A DNA stretch of 64,000 nt from Rikenellaceae bacterium (GTDB lineage: Bacteria > Bacteroidota > Bacteroidia > Bacteroidales > Rikenellaceae), in assembly GCA_015059905.1 (NCBI GenBank), contig SUZN01000001.1:248001-312000 (forward strand), written 5' to 3'. The translations under genes and the position numbers were made by a program. How positions within the stretch are numbered: position 1 is the stretch's first letter; every line of letters begins with the position of its first letter. The notes beneath the pieces are model-generated. The model was not told the origin of the DNA. It searched no databases and saw only the letters and a list, made by a program, of their open reading frames with translations. Shown here in pieces: positions 28,706-38,759 of this stretch.

Positions 28706-31522
28706 TTAATAAAGATTATCATACATTGACTGACTCTTCTCATACTTCAAATCCTGCAAAGAGCCCGCCTTTACACCGATGTGGAAGTTCCAACTCTTGT
28801 AGTGTCCGAAAGGAATCCACGAGAACGACATCTGCCAGCAGTGGAGGTCTCGCGTGATACTGATTGATGTGGCTGTGAGCTTTCCGTTGGAGATATCATA
28901 ACCTCCAGAGAGCGTTGCACCCATCTTTGGCGAGAAGGTGATACTACCGTTGAAACCGAGTGTCTGAGTCACGTTACGTTTGACTCCTGTCGTGCCGTTG
29001 TTCACATAACTTACGTTGTAGTTCACGCTGTAATTAAATCCGACGTTCCAAGGTAACGAGAAGTCGTAATATGTTTGAGCCATATAACGACGGCGTAGCG
29101 TGGGGTCCATCTGCCCGTATGGGTCATAGAATGGATTCATATACTCGGGCGGAATACTATTGATGTCGTTGATGGCTGGTGTAGCCGAATCACGCGACTT
29201 AAATGAGTAGCCGAAACTCCAGCCTGTATTCATAATTCGACCCAGGTTACCACGTCGCCAGGTAAGTTTGTTGTATCTTCTACCCTCTGGAGTCACCTCA
29301 TAGGGGTCGAGTGTTGCACGCAGATTGATACCAAACTTCTTCGAAATAGAAGAGCGCAATCCGATAGAGAGCGTCGAGAGCTTCATTGAGTCAGCGAGGA
29401 AGTTATACGAACCGCTGATTGAGAGGTCATCAATAAGTTTTACTTTCTTCACGCCTGATGTATCACGCTTGCTCAATACCTTCATCTCAAGGCTCTGTGA
29501 GAGACTGAACGACATCGACATATTCTGACCCGACGATGGTGTGCCATAGGCGTTGTCACTAAAGGGCGAATAGGTCATTGTTCGACCCGTTGAGTCGCTC
29601 TGGATAGTTTGGTAATAACCATATTTCTGGTTGCCGAAGTTTGGCATATAAGAGAAGTTGATAGATGGGTTTATGGTGTGGCGCAACGCCTGCAACTTAA
29701 ACGACTTGTACTTCTCCTTTACCTGCCACATACCGTAGAGGGTTGTTGAGAGCGATACGCCCGCGTTGTAGTTATACAGACGATAGAAACCATATTGTGG
29801 GTCTAACTTCTCCACTTTATTTGTCTCAGGATTCCACTTCTGCTCGGTCTTTTTGAAGTACCAGCGCTCGGTGTAGTTGGCGTTTGGTGTGATGTTCAGG
29901 TGGTTGAACAGAGTAAATGATGCCTGAATAGGTATCGTGTGCTGGATACCGTTACGCATATTGTCGAAGGTCTTGCGCTTGAAGATATCGCTCTCGGTTC
30001 CCTGGATTGAGTTGGTCATCTTTGTCGAGAAACCCACCGAAATCTTCTCATACCAACGGTCTGTACCCATCTTCAACTTTCGCTTGAATGGGAAGAATTT
30101 CGATACGTTGAACGATATGTTTGGCAGTGTTGCCGAGATAGCCTTTGTCTGCGAGTTCTGCGACACCGCCATATTCATCGAGAGTGAGAATGGTGTTCCC
30201 GCCCAATTCTTCGAATATGAGATAGAGGAGTTGGTCTGTGTGGCAAGCATATCGTTCAGAGAGGTTGCCGAGTAACGGCTATATCCGCTTGAAGATAAGT
30301 TCACCGAAGCCGAGAATGTAGAACCAGGGTTTGCTTTGGGGTCCTGGCTGTGAGTCCATTGCAGACGGAATGTGTTCTGCTTGATGAAGTCGGGGTCGCC
30401 CTTGTCGCCAGTGCGGATGCTTGCGTAGTTGAAGTTGAGGTTACCAGAGTATTTGTATCGCTTGATGTAGCGCGATGTAGCCTGTGCCTCCCACGAGCCC
30501 AATGTGTAGAAACCTCCCGTAAGCGTGAGGTCCATAAATTGGTTGAGCGTGAAGTAGTAACCCAAACCACGCATAAAGAAACCACGTCGAGCCTCCTCGC
30601 CATATGATGGCATCAGAATACCCGATTTGGGACCAGAACTCAATGGGAAGAAACCCTCTGGCAGACCCAGGAATGGGATGTGAACATCCTCAATCACCAG
30701 GTGACCAGGACCCATAATAACCTTACCGTTCTTGCCTGTCTTGACCTTCGCTTTGGACATCCAATAGTAGAAGTGGGGCGCTTCGGTCTGGTCGCAGGTA
30801 GTGTACATACCATCACCGATGTTGATGGTGTTATCCTCCATCTTCTTCACCGCCTGACCCACCAGCCAGCCGTCGCCCTGTTGTGTGGCGATATTTTTAA
30901 TCTTGGCACGCTGGGTCTCGATGTTGTACTTGATGGTGTCCATATGGAGTGTGCTACCGCCTTGTGTGAATTCGGGGCGAGTCACAACCACCTCGTTGTT
31001 TACCGTGTCGCTCTTGCCGTAGGCGTAAATCTCTTTGTTGTCAAGGTCGATGTTCATAAAGTCTGCCGAAAGCGACATATCGTCATAGCTTACCGTACCC
31101 TTTTCGTAGAGATATACCTTGTTGTTACGCAGGTCGTAGTGGAGCGAGTCGGTCGCCTTACCTGTAATCACCTCGTTTATGCCCGAGCCCTTGCCCGATG
31201 TGCGCTGGCGATGTGCTACCGTGTCGGCAGCTGCGGCGAGTATGCTGTCTGGATTGATTACAACCGTTGAGGTGCGTGTCGTGTCGCGTCTTGCCTCACG
31301 CCTTGACTCGCGGCGAGCCGACGAGCGCGCCTTGGTGGTGTCCTGCATAAACTCCGATGTCGCTAAATGTTTGACGACATCACGGTTGTAGAGTGCAGAA
31401 GAGAATACAATCTGCACAAATAGCAGTAATACTGCTACTGAAAGGATATATTTAATTCTAATTTTGCCCAAAATATCAATAATTTTTTGTAACTTTGCCG
31501 ACACGTCGGCAAAAACACCCAA
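28706..31522 (-). CDS. lptD: putative LPS-assembly outer-membrane protein LptD
   Basis: The 938-residue protein has an N-terminal membrane/signal segment (IKYILSVAVLLLFVQIVFSS), an OstA-like beta-jellyroll region (residues about 130-300, with GKATDSLHYDLRNNKVYLYE) and a long C-terminal beta-barrel starting near IPFLGLPEGFFPLSSGPKSG. This is the Bacteroidota form of LptD, which inserts LPS into the outer membrane. No ATG is available before the signal segment; the frame starts with TTG at 31522, 4 bases behind AAGGTGG, or at a TTG at 31471. Ends close to the DUF4886 gene. Confidence 0.9.
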   Translation of the reverse strand: MGVFADVSAKLQKIIDILGKIRIKYILSVAVLLLFVQIVFSSALYNRDVVKHLATSEFMQDTTKARSSARRESRREARRDTTRTSTVVINPDSILAAAADTVAHRQRTSGKGSGINEVITGKATDSLHYDLRNNKVYLYEKGTVSYDDMSLSADFMNIDLDNKEIYAYGKSDTVNNEVVVTRPEFTQGGSTLHMDTIKYNIETQRAKIKNIATQQGDGWLVGQAVKKMEDNTINIGDGMYTTCDQTEAPHFYYWMSKAKVKTGKNGKVIMGPGHLVIEDVHIPFLGLPEGFFPLSSGPKSGILMPSYGEEARRGFFMRGLGYYFTLNQFMDLTLTGGFYTLGSWEAQATSRYIKRYKYSGNLNFNYASIRTGDKGDPDFIKQNTFRLQWTHSQDPKANPGSTFSASVNLSSSGYSRYSATSLNDMLATQTNSSISYSKNWAGTPFSLSMNMAVSQNSQTKAISATLPNISFNVSKFFPFKRKLKMGTDRWYEKISVGFSTKMTNSIQGTESDIFKRKTFDNMRNGIQHTIPIQASFTLFNHLNITPNANYTERWYFKKTEQKWNPETNKVEKLDPQYGFYRLYNYNAGVSLSTTLYGMWQVKEKYKSFKLQALRHTINPSINFSYMPNFGNQKYGYYQTIQSDSTGRTMTYSPFSDNAYGTPSSGQNMSMSFSLSQSLEMKVLSKRDTSGVKKVKLIDDLSISGSYNFLADSMKLSTLSIGLRSSISKKFGINLRATLDPYEVTPEGRRYNKLTWRRGNLGRIMNTGWSFGYSFKSRDSATPAINDINSIPPEYMNPFYDPYGQMDPTLRRRYMAQTYYDFSLPWNVGFNYSVNYNVSYVNNGTTGVKRNVTQTLGFNGSITFSPKMGATLSGGYDISNGKLTATSISITRDLHCWQMSFSWIPFGHYKSWNFHIGVKAGSLQDLKYEKSQSMYDNLY
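31490..31497 (+). promoter_or_regulatory. -7 promoter box for the amidase gene, inside the lptD 5' end
   Basis: TAACTTTG matches TAnnTTTG and would start transcription near 31504, about 108 bases before the amidase ATG. A TTTG lies 23 bases upstream. The box lies within the first codons of the opposite-strand lptD frame. Confidence 0.5.
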
Positions 31523-31563
31523 ACTACCACCTTAAATGCTGATAGATGAGGAGTTTTAACCGA

Positions 31564-31571
31564 CAAATATA
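31564..31571 (-). promoter_or_regulatory. -7 promoter box for lptD
   Basis: TATATTTG on the minus strand matches TAnnTTTG and would give a leader of about 35 bases before the TTG start at 31522. No -33 TTG at the right distance is seen. It diverges from, and overlaps the transcript of, the amidase promoter. Confidence 0.5.
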
Positions 31572-31611
31572 GCGTTTTTTATGGATTCTCGCTAATATTT
31601 TGAGAGTTTTT

Positions 31612-32835
31612 ATGAAACATAAAGTTAGGATTTTGCTCGCTTTTTTTGCCGCCATCATACTGGGGTCGGTTGCCTATGCTCAAAATAGTGCAGCGGGTGT
31701 GGGTGTAATTGTCATAGATGCAGGACACGGAGGTGCTTTCCCTGGTGCGATTTATGGCAAGGTGAAGGAGAAGGATTTGAACCTGAAGGTGGCGCTTAAG
31801 TTGGGCGCGCTTATCGAGAAGGAGTTGCCAGATGTGAAAGTCGTATATACGCGTAAAACCGACATAGCACTGGGTAAGACTCTGAACGATGACCTTACGG
31901 CGAGAGCCAACATAGCCAACAAGGCGGGAGGCGATTTCTTTATCTCAATCCACGCAAATGCTGCGCCAAAGGCTACGTCGGTGCACGGCGCAGAGACCAT
32001 CATTATGGGTGAGAGCGAGAAGGAGACACGTTACAATGAGAGTGTATTATACAACAACAATAAGGATGAGTTGATTGATATGTCGGATGAGAATACTGCG
32101 GCGATGGTGAGAGCCTATATTCAGAATCTGCAATTTACTTACGGCGAATATAGTGAGATGATGGCGCGAATTATGCAGTCACACTATGCCAAGGGTGGAC
32201 GCAATGCAAGACGTGTTAATCGTCAGCTGCTGAAGGTGTTGTACGCAACCGATATGCCAAGCGTATTGACCGAGATAGGATTTATGTCGAACGCCCGCGA
32301 GCTGGCGTATATGAATTCCGAGAAGGGTCAACAGGAGCTCGCCCGAATGTTGTGTAATGCGGTGAAGGAGTATGTCGCTCACATAAACCGTATGACTGGT
32401 GTGGTGAGCACAGTGCCCCAGAACGAGGTGCAGACGCCTAAAGTCGAGGAGCAGAAGGAGACTCCAACAAAGACTCAAGAGGAGGCGCCAAAGGTGGAAA
32501 AGCCTGTGACAAAGGGTGCAACAAAGGTTGCTCCACAACCAGCGCAGCCCAAGAAGGAGGTTGAACAAAAACCAGAGGTGGCGGATGCAGCAGATGAAGA
32601 GGGCTATACCATTCAGGTGCTTGCGTCAAACAAGCAGATATCGCTCAACGATACGCAGTTCAAAAGCTATCGCGGCAAGGTGAAGTGTTATATCGGTGCT
32701 GGTGCGCTGAAATATAAATATTGCTATGGTTCGTACTCGACTCGTGCCGAAGCACAACGAAATTTGGCTACATTAAGGCGTACTTTTTCGGGGGCTTTTG
32801 TCGTTCATTATGACGATGGCAAGATTGTAAAATAG
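31612..32835 (+). CDS. N-acetylmuramoyl-L-alanine amidase with SPOR domain
   Basis: The 407-residue exported protein (signal ends VAYAQ) has an Amidase_3 domain at residues about 30-250: VIDAGHGGAFPGAIYG, ISIHANAAP and LTEIGFMSNARELAYMN give the zinc His/Glu/His and catalytic Glu. A Pro/Lys/Glu-rich linker follows, then a C-terminal SPOR-type domain (YTIQVLASNKQISL to the end) that binds denuded glycan at division sites. It should remove peptides from peptidoglycan in the periplasm, for cell separation. Confidence 0.93.
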   Translation: MKHKVRILLAFFAAIILGSVAYAQNSAAGVGVIVIDAGHGGAFPGAIYGKVKEKDLNLKVALKLGALIEKELPDVKVVYTRKTDIALGKTLNDDLTARANIANKAGGDFFISIHANAAPKATSVHGAETIIMGESEKETRYNESVLYNNNKDELIDMSDENTAAMVRAYIQNLQFTYGEYSEMMARIMQSHYAKGGRNARRVNRQLLKVLYATDMPSVLTEIGFMSNARELAYMNSEKGQQELARMLCNAVKEYVAHINRMTGVVSTVPQNEVQTPKVEEQKETPTKTQEEAPKVEKPVTKGATKVAPQPAQPKKEVEQKPEVADAADEEGYTIQVLASNKQISLNDTQFKSYRGKVKCYIGAGALKYKYCYGSYSTRAEAQRNLATLRRTFSGAFVVHYDDGKIVK

Positions 32836-32854
32836 AAAATAAAATAGAAAAGAT

Positions 32855-33889
32855 ATGAAAAAAGAGGTTAAAGTAGGTTTATTTGCAGTTTTGATGTTGC
32901 TCATTGGCTGGGGCGTTATTCGTGTCCTCAAAGGAGCAGATTTGTTTGGTAACTCCAATACATATTACGCTTATTACGAGCAGGTTGGTGGCCTTCAGGA
33001 GGCATCGCAGGTTATGCTCTATGGTGTGAAGGTTGGCTCCGTTACGAAGATTGCACTCAACGAGGACCCAACGAGGGGTGTTGAGCTTACGCTGGAGGTT
33101 GATAAGCGTTATAAGTTGCCTGTTGATTCCAAGGCAAAGATTTTCAACAATGGTTTGATGGGTGGCAAGGCTGTGGAGATTATCTATGGCTCGTCGTCGG
33201 AGATTTTGCCCGATGATGGCACTCTTCAGACCGAGTTAAGTGTCGATTTGATGGAGATGGCAAGCTCGGAAATGGGTGGTTTGCTGGAGAAGGTTACAAC
33301 AATTATGGATAATCTCACGCAAACGCTTGAGGGTATCAACTCTTTGATGGCAAAGAATACAGAGAGCATTACAAGCATCGTTTCAAACGTAGATGGCGTT
33401 ACGGGTAATGTGAACGCAATGCTTGCCAAGGAGCGTGAGCATTTGGAGGAGGCACTCGCATCGTTGAGCAAGTTCTCGAAGAGTCTGGGTGATAACACCG
33501 AGGAGATTGATGCTATCGTTGGCAATATGAATACATTCTCGACAAAGTTGGCTGCTTCGGATTTGATTGCCGAGGTTGAGGGTGCAGTGGCACAGCTCAA
33601 TACGGTGCTTGAGTCGGTAAACAGTGAGGATGGCAGTGTGGGCAAGCTCTTGCGTGATGATGAGCTTTACGATAACCTCACACAGGCGAGCGACAACCTC
33701 TCGGTGCTGTTGGCTGATTTGAAGGAGAATCCTCACCGTTACATCAACGTGTCGGTATTTGGCAGCGACCCATATAAGAAAGTTGAAAAGGCAAAGGCAA
33801 AAGCCGAGAAGAAGGCTATAAAGCGTGCTACGGAGGCTGCTGAGAAGGCTGCTGAAGAGGCAGAGAAGGCTGCAAAAAAGGCTCAATAA
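32855..33889 (+). CDS. MlaD/MCE-family lipid-transport protein
   Basis: The 344-residue protein has one N-terminal membrane helix (VGLFAVLMLLIGWGVIRVL), then an MCE domain at residues about 35-115 (YYEQVGGLQEASQVMLYGVK, KVGSVTKIAL), a helical stretch to about 300, and a Lys/Ala/Glu-rich tail that is likely a coiled coil. MCE proteins form rings that move phospholipids between membranes. It is 19 bases behind the amidase gene. The partner MlaE/MlaF genes are not nearby. Confidence 0.92.
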   Translation: MKKEVKVGLFAVLMLLIGWGVIRVLKGADLFGNSNTYYAYYEQVGGLQEASQVMLYGVKVGSVTKIALNEDPTRGVELTLEVDKRYKLPVDSKAKIFNNGLMGGKAVEIIYGSSSEILPDDGTLQTELSVDLMEMASSEMGGLLEKVTTIMDNLTQTLEGINSLMAKNTESITSIVSNVDGVTGNVNAMLAKEREHLEEALASLSKFSKSLGDNTEEIDAIVGNMNTFSTKLAASDLIAEVEGAVAQLNTVLESVNSEDGSVGKLLRDDELYDNLTQASDNLSVLLADLKENPHRYINVSVFGSDPYKKVEKAKAKAEKKAIKRATEAAEKAAEEAEKAAKKAQ

Positions 33890-33899
33890 AGTGTAGGCG

Positions 33900-36392
33900 A
33901 TGATATATCCGTCAAATTTTGAGCAGAAGATAGGCTTCGACCGACTGCGTGAGCAGGTGGTGGCGTTGTGTAGTACACAGGCGGCGCGCGAGATTATCAG
34001 CGCGGAGCGTTTCTCTACGCGGCGTAGTGATATCGAATTTCGTCAGGATATTACTGACGAGATGCGTGTTATCATTATGCTTGAGCCCGATGCACCGCGC
34101 GATGAGTTCCCCGACCTGGAGGGCGTGCTGTCGAAGATAGGCGTTGAGGGTGCGTTCCTTACTGTCGAGGAGCTTGCTGTGTTGCGCCAGGCATTGACCG
34201 CTGTGGGCAATATGGTGGGCTTTATTACAAGCCGCAAGCAGGAACAGTATCCGCGTCTGCGTAAGCGCAGCGAGAGTGTTTGCGTCTTCCCCGATATCAT
34301 TCGTCGCATAAATCAACTCATTGACGATGAAGGCGCTATTCGTGACGGAGCATCGCACGAACTGCTCACTCTGCGTCGTGCCATACGCGAGCACGAGGGG
34401 CAGGTGTCGAAGCGTTTGCAGCAGGTGCTGAATAATGCCAAACGTGCGGGCGTGGTGGATGCCGAGGCAATGATTTCAATCCGTGACGGACGTGCTGTAA
34501 TTCCCGTTTCGGCGGCTAACAAGCGCAAGCTCAACGGTTTTATTCACGATGAGTCGGCTACGGGTCGCACATTTTACATCGAGCCTGTTGAGGTTGTGGA
34601 GCTGAACAACCAACTCAAAGAGTTGGAGTATGCCGAGCGCCGCGAGATTGTGCGTATCTTGACCGAGTTTACCCAGGAGTTGCGCCCCGATGCAGAGCCT
34701 ATATCTGCCGCAGGGGAGTACCTTGCCGAGATGGATGCCGTGAGGGCAAAGGCGCGCTGGGCGATAGAGAATGGGGCGGGTAAGCCTATTGTGTCGGATG
34801 ATGACCGTATGGTGTTGCGTCACGCCTTTCATCCGCTGTTGGCGCAGACGCTCAAGCGTGAGAAGAAGGAGCTTGTGCCGCTGGATATGCAGCTCGATAA
34901 GGAGAAGCATATATTAGTTATCTCGGGTCCTAATGCGGGTGGAAAGTCTGTCTGTCTGAAGACTACGGGTATAGTGCAGTATATGTTCCAGTGTGGTTTC
35001 CCCGTGACGGCAGGTGAGATGAGTGAGTTGCCTGTTTTTGAGAGTATATGTATTGATATAGGCGATGAGCAATCGATGGATAACGACCTTTCGACCTACT
35101 CGTCGCATCTGATGAATATGAAGAGCATGTTGCAGGCGGCATCGGCGCGAACACTCGTTTTGATTGATGAGTTTGGTTCGGGTACAGAGCCTGTAATCGG
35201 TGGAGCTATTGCCGAGGCTATTCTGGAGCGTCTGCTTGAGAAGGGGTGCTATGGTGTGATTACAACCCACTACTCGAACATTAAATATTATGCAACGGGC
35301 ACCGAGGGCATTGCCAATGGTGCGATGATGTTCGATGTGCAGAACATACGCCCGCTGTTTAAGCTGGAGCAGGGTAAGCCTGGAAGCTCGTTTGCTATTG
35401 AGATTGCCCGCAAGATTGGGCTGCCAGAGGATATTATCAAGGTGGCGAGTGATAAGGCGGGTAGCGACCATATTAACCTTGAGCGTCAGTTGCGCGAGAT
35501 TGCTCGTGACCGCCGTTATTGGTCGCAAAAGCGTGACCGAATACGCCAGACAGACCGCAAGGTGGAGGAGCTGGAGTCAAGCTATGAGCAGCAACTCGCC
35601 CGCATCAAGGAGGAGCGCAAGGAGATTATATCGAAGGCGAAGGAGGAGGCGCAACGTCTTATTGCCGATGCCAACCGCCAGATTGAGAACACCATCCGTA
35701 CCATAAAGGAGGCACAGGCGGAGAAGGAGTTGACGCGTCTGGCACGTCGCGAACTGGATGATTTCAAGGAGACAGTGAATGAGAGCGAGTCGATGTTCGA
35801 CAGCGAGAAGGTGGAGCAGGAGATGGAGAAGCTGATGCGTCGCAAGGCTCGTCGTGAGGAGAACAAGAAGCGTCAGGGCAGTGCCCCTGCCGAGCCAAAG
35901 TTAGCTGTCCCTGCACCCAAGCCTATCGAGGTTGGCTCGAAGGTTAAGATTGAGGGTCAGGAGGTGTTGGGTGTTGTGCAGAGTATCAAGGGCAAGAAGG
36001 CACAGGTGGCATTTGGTCAGATACTTACGATGGTTGAGAAGGAGAAACTTATCGTGGTGTCAAATGCCGAGTATAAGAAATCTATCCGCCCTACGCAGGC
36101 GCGCACGGTGCTTTCGGTTGATATATCTTCGCGCAAGCTCAACTTCCGCGATAGTGTCGATGTGCGAGGTATGCGTGCCGCAGAGGCATTGGAGGTGGTG
36201 CAGGATTTGGTCGATGATGCTCTGATGGTGGGTGTTGGAGGCGTGACAATCCTTCACGGAAAGGGTACGGGCGCACTTCAGCAGGAGATACGTCGTTATC
36301 TGCGTACCATCCCCGAAGTGGAGTCGGCAAAGGATGAGCACGCCGATCGCGGTGGTGCAGGAATTACTGTTGTGAGATTCAAAAACGATTAA
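33900..36392 (+). CDS. mutS2: MutS2-family ATPase with Smr domain
   Basis: The 830-residue protein has the MutS core and ABC-type ATPase (ISGPNAGGKSVCLKTTG near residue 345, IDEFGSGTEPVIGGAI), a long Arg/Glu-rich coiled region (about 530-660) and a C-terminal Smr nuclease-type domain (VDVRGMRAAEALEVVQD, ILHGKGTGALQQEIR). It lacks the mismatch-reading N-terminal domain, as usual for MutS2, which acts in recombination control or splitting of collided ribosomes. Starts 10 bases behind the MCE gene. Confidence 0.96.
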   Translation: MIYPSNFEQKIGFDRLREQVVALCSTQAAREIISAERFSTRRSDIEFRQDITDEMRVIIMLEPDAPRDEFPDLEGVLSKIGVEGAFLTVEELAVLRQALTAVGNMVGFITSRKQEQYPRLRKRSESVCVFPDIIRRINQLIDDEGAIRDGASHELLTLRRAIREHEGQVSKRLQQVLNNAKRAGVVDAEAMISIRDGRAVIPVSAANKRKLNGFIHDESATGRTFYIEPVEVVELNNQLKELEYAERREIVRILTEFTQELRPDAEPISAAGEYLAEMDAVRAKARWAIENGAGKPIVSDDDRMVLRHAFHPLLAQTLKREKKELVPLDMQLDKEKHILVISGPNAGGKSVCLKTTGIVQYMFQCGFPVTAGEMSELPVFESICIDIGDEQSMDNDLSTYSSHLMNMKSMLQAASARTLVLIDEFGSGTEPVIGGAIAEAILERLLEKGCYGVITTHYSNIKYYATGTEGIANGAMMFDVQNIRPLFKLEQGKPGSSFAIEIARKIGLPEDIIKVASDKAGSDHINLERQLREIARDRRYWSQKRDRIRQTDRKVEELESSYEQQLARIKEERKEIISKAKEEAQRLIADANRQIENTIRTIKEAQAEKELTRLARRELDDFKETVNESESMFDSEKVEQEMEKLMRRKARREENKKRQGSAPAEPKLAVPAPKPIEVGSKVKIEGQEVLGVVQSIKGKKAQVAFGQILTMVEKEKLIVVSNAEYKKSIRPTQARTVLSVDISSRKLNFRDSVDVRGMRAAEALEVVQDLVDDALMVGVGGVTILHGKGTGALQQEIRRYLRTIPEVESAKDEHADRGGAGITVVRFKND

Positions 36393-36395
36393 GAG

Positions 36396-38759
36396 ATGAG
36401 ATACAAACTCTCCTTTATAGCACAAGTGTGTGGTGGTGAGCACGTCGGCTGTGATGTCGAGGTGCGCGATGTCGTGACCGATTCTCGTAGCTGCGCCTTT
36501 GGCGAGGGTGCAATGTTTGTCGCTATGAGGGGGGCAAATCATAATTCGCACAACTTCATAGACGATATGTATAGCTGTGGCGTGAGAGCCTTTATGGTCG
36601 AGCGTGGTGCAGATTACACATGCCAGGAGAGCGCTGGATATGTCATTGTCAAGAACTCGTTGCAGGCGTTGCAGGCGTTGGCAGCATATCATCGTAGCCA
36701 ATTCAAGGGTATTGTTGTGGGCATCACAGGCTCCAACGGTAAGACTGTTGTGAAGGAGTGGGTAGCGCGCGCATTGCCGCAGAGTGTGAAGTTCTTTGCC
36801 TCGCCGATGAGTTACAACTCGCAGTTGGGTGTGGCTTTGTCGCTGCTGATGATTGACGGCGATGAGGAGGTGGCACTCATCGAGGCGGGTATCTCCGAGC
36901 CAGGTGAGATGGCGCGTCTGGAGTGTATGATACGACCCGACATCGCTGTTGTGACCTCCATTGGTGATGCTCATCAGGCGAATTTCGAGAGCGTTGAGCA
37001 GAAGGTAAAAGAAAAACTCATTCTGGCAGAGCGTGCCAAGACCTTGATATTCCATACCGATTATGTTGAGTTGTCGGCGGTGCTGGCAACGTCAAAATAT
37101 GATTTTTGTGCTGTCGATGCTGCGCTATATGAGGCAGAGGAGGTTGATGCGTTTAATGAGGCGAAGCTGGCTAACGCACAGATAGTTAAGTGTCTGTGTC
37201 ATTGGCTGGGGTATGATAATGTGACCCTGCCCGCGACCGATATGGCTATGCGTCTGGAGGTTAAGGAGGGTGAGGCAGGCTCGACGCTGATAAACGACAG
37301 TTATAACTCTGATATAAATTCTCTCGCAATGGCTCTTGATACGTTGCGAAGTGTAGCGCTGGGTGCAAAGACTACGGCAATCGTGTCGGATATTCTGCAA
37401 AGCGGAATGAGCGACGAAGAGCTTTATGCTCGAGTGGCTGAACTTGTCAGGAATGCGCGTGTAAATAAGTTTATAGGTGTGGGCGAGAAGATTTCAGCCT
37501 ACGCAAAGTTGTTTGCGCGAGGGAGTGAGTTCTATCCTTCGACCGAGGAGTTGATGCGAGGTCTGAAGCAGGAGGATATTGAGGGCAGAACAATCCTTTT
37601 GAAGGGTAATCGCCGTCATCAGTTTGAACGCATTTGTCACCATCTGGAGCGCAAGAGCCATACGACGGTGCTGGAGGTAAACCTCGATGCTATGACTCAT
37701 AATGTGGGTTATTTCCGTAAGTTCCTGCCTATGAACCACCGTTTGGTTGCGATGGTTAAGGCGCATAGCTATGGCGCAGGCGATGTTGAGGTGGCGCAGT
37801 TGATGCAGCGTTTGGGCGTGAATTATCTGGCTGTGGCGTTTGCTGATGAGGGTATCACGCTGCGCGAGAAGGGTATCACAATGCCTATCGTGGTGCTGAA
37901 TGCCGATGCTGGCAGTTTCGATAAGATGATAAGTTACCGACTTGAGCCAGAGATATATAGCTTCCTCTCGCTTGTTGATTTTCAGCGTAGCGTGGAGCGT
38001 TATGGCGCGCACGGCTATCCTGTGCATATCAAGCTTGATACGGGTATGCACCGTCTGGGATTTGTTGAACAGGAGGTGGATGAACTAATCACTCGTCTAA
38101 AGGGTAACCGCAGCGTGAAGGTGGCAACCGTGTTTGCTCATCTCTCGTGCGCTGACGACCCTGCGCAGGATGACTTCACGCGCGAGCAGATAGCGCGCTT
38201 TGATGCAATGAGCAGCCGTATTGCAAAGGCTCTGCCTTATGAGATTATCCGCCACACAGCCAATTCGGCGGCTATCGAGCGTTTTGCAGAGGCACACTTT
38301 GATATGTGTCGTTTGGGTTTGGGTTTGTATGGTTATGGTTATCAGCACAATGACGAGCTCCATCCCGTAGCGGCGCTCAAGACCCGTATCGTGCAGATGC
38401 GTTGGCGTAAGGCGGGCGAGGCGATAGGCTATGGTCGTAGTCAGGTGCTTGAGCGAGATAGCTTGATTGCGACAATTCCGATAGGTTATGCCGATGGCTT
38501 GGATCGTCATCTCGGTGGCGGACGCTGGTCAATGCTCGTTAAGGGGAAGGTGGCACCTACCGTTGGCAGAATATGTATGGATAGCTGTATGATTGACGTT
38601 ACCGATATCGAAGGCGTGCAGGAGGGTGACCAGGTGAGTGTCTTTTCATCCGTTGCGGGCAATACTCCCGAAGATATGGCGCGCGAGCTGGGTACAATCT
38701 CTTATGAGATACTGACCTCGGTGTCGGCGCGCGTGAAACGAATATATGTAAGAGAATAA
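36396..38759 (+). CDS. murF-alr: fused UDP-MurNAc-tripeptide:D-Ala-D-Ala ligase and alanine racemase
   Basis: The 787-residue fusion is typical of Bacteroidota. The N-terminal Mur ligase (residues 1-420) has the ATP loop VGITGSNGKTVVKEW and ends in a ligase domain with LINDSYNSDINSLAMAL. The C-terminal racemase (about 425-787) has the PLP lysine in MVKAHSYGAGDVEVA, MCRLGLGLYGYGYQ and GRICMDSCMIDVTDIEG. The racemase makes D-Ala; the ligase adds D-Ala-D-Ala to the cell-wall precursor. It begins 3 bases behind mutS2 and overlaps the next gene by one base. Confidence 0.96.
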   Translation: MRYKLSFIAQVCGGEHVGCDVEVRDVVTDSRSCAFGEGAMFVAMRGANHNSHNFIDDMYSCGVRAFMVERGADYTCQESAGYVIVKNSLQALQALAAYHRSQFKGIVVGITGSNGKTVVKEWVARALPQSVKFFASPMSYNSQLGVALSLLMIDGDEEVALIEAGISEPGEMARLECMIRPDIAVVTSIGDAHQANFESVEQKVKEKLILAERAKTLIFHTDYVELSAVLATSKYDFCAVDAALYEAEEVDAFNEAKLANAQIVKCLCHWLGYDNVTLPATDMAMRLEVKEGEAGSTLINDSYNSDINSLAMALDTLRSVALGAKTTAIVSDILQSGMSDEELYARVAELVRNARVNKFIGVGEKISAYAKLFARGSEFYPSTEELMRGLKQEDIEGRTILLKGNRRHQFERICHHLERKSHTTVLEVNLDAMTHNVGYFRKFLPMNHRLVAMVKAHSYGAGDVEVAQLMQRLGVNYLAVAFADEGITLREKGITMPIVVLNADAGSFDKMISYRLEPEIYSFLSLVDFQRSVERYGAHGYPVHIKLDTGMHRLGFVEQEVDELITRLKGNRSVKVATVFAHLSCADDPAQDDFTREQIARFDAMSSRIAKALPYEIIRHTANSAAIERFAEAHFDMCRLGLGLYGYGYQHNDELHPVAALKTRIVQMRWRKAGEAIGYGRSQVLERDSLIATIPIGYADGLDRHLGGGRWSMLVKGKVAPTVGRICMDSCMIDVTDIEGVQEGDQVSVFSSVAGNTPEDMARELGTISYEILTSVSARVKRIYVRE

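Noticed and set aside
33780..33888. Lys/Ala/Glu-rich tail of the MCE protein as a separate histone-like gene
   Set aside because: It is in frame with and continuous with the MCE protein and has no own start; it reads as a coiled-coil tail.
36060..37055. A 331-codon minus-strand open frame
   Set aside because: It is antisense to mutS2 and murF-alr, both of which have full family motifs. No signal, domain or promoter supports it.
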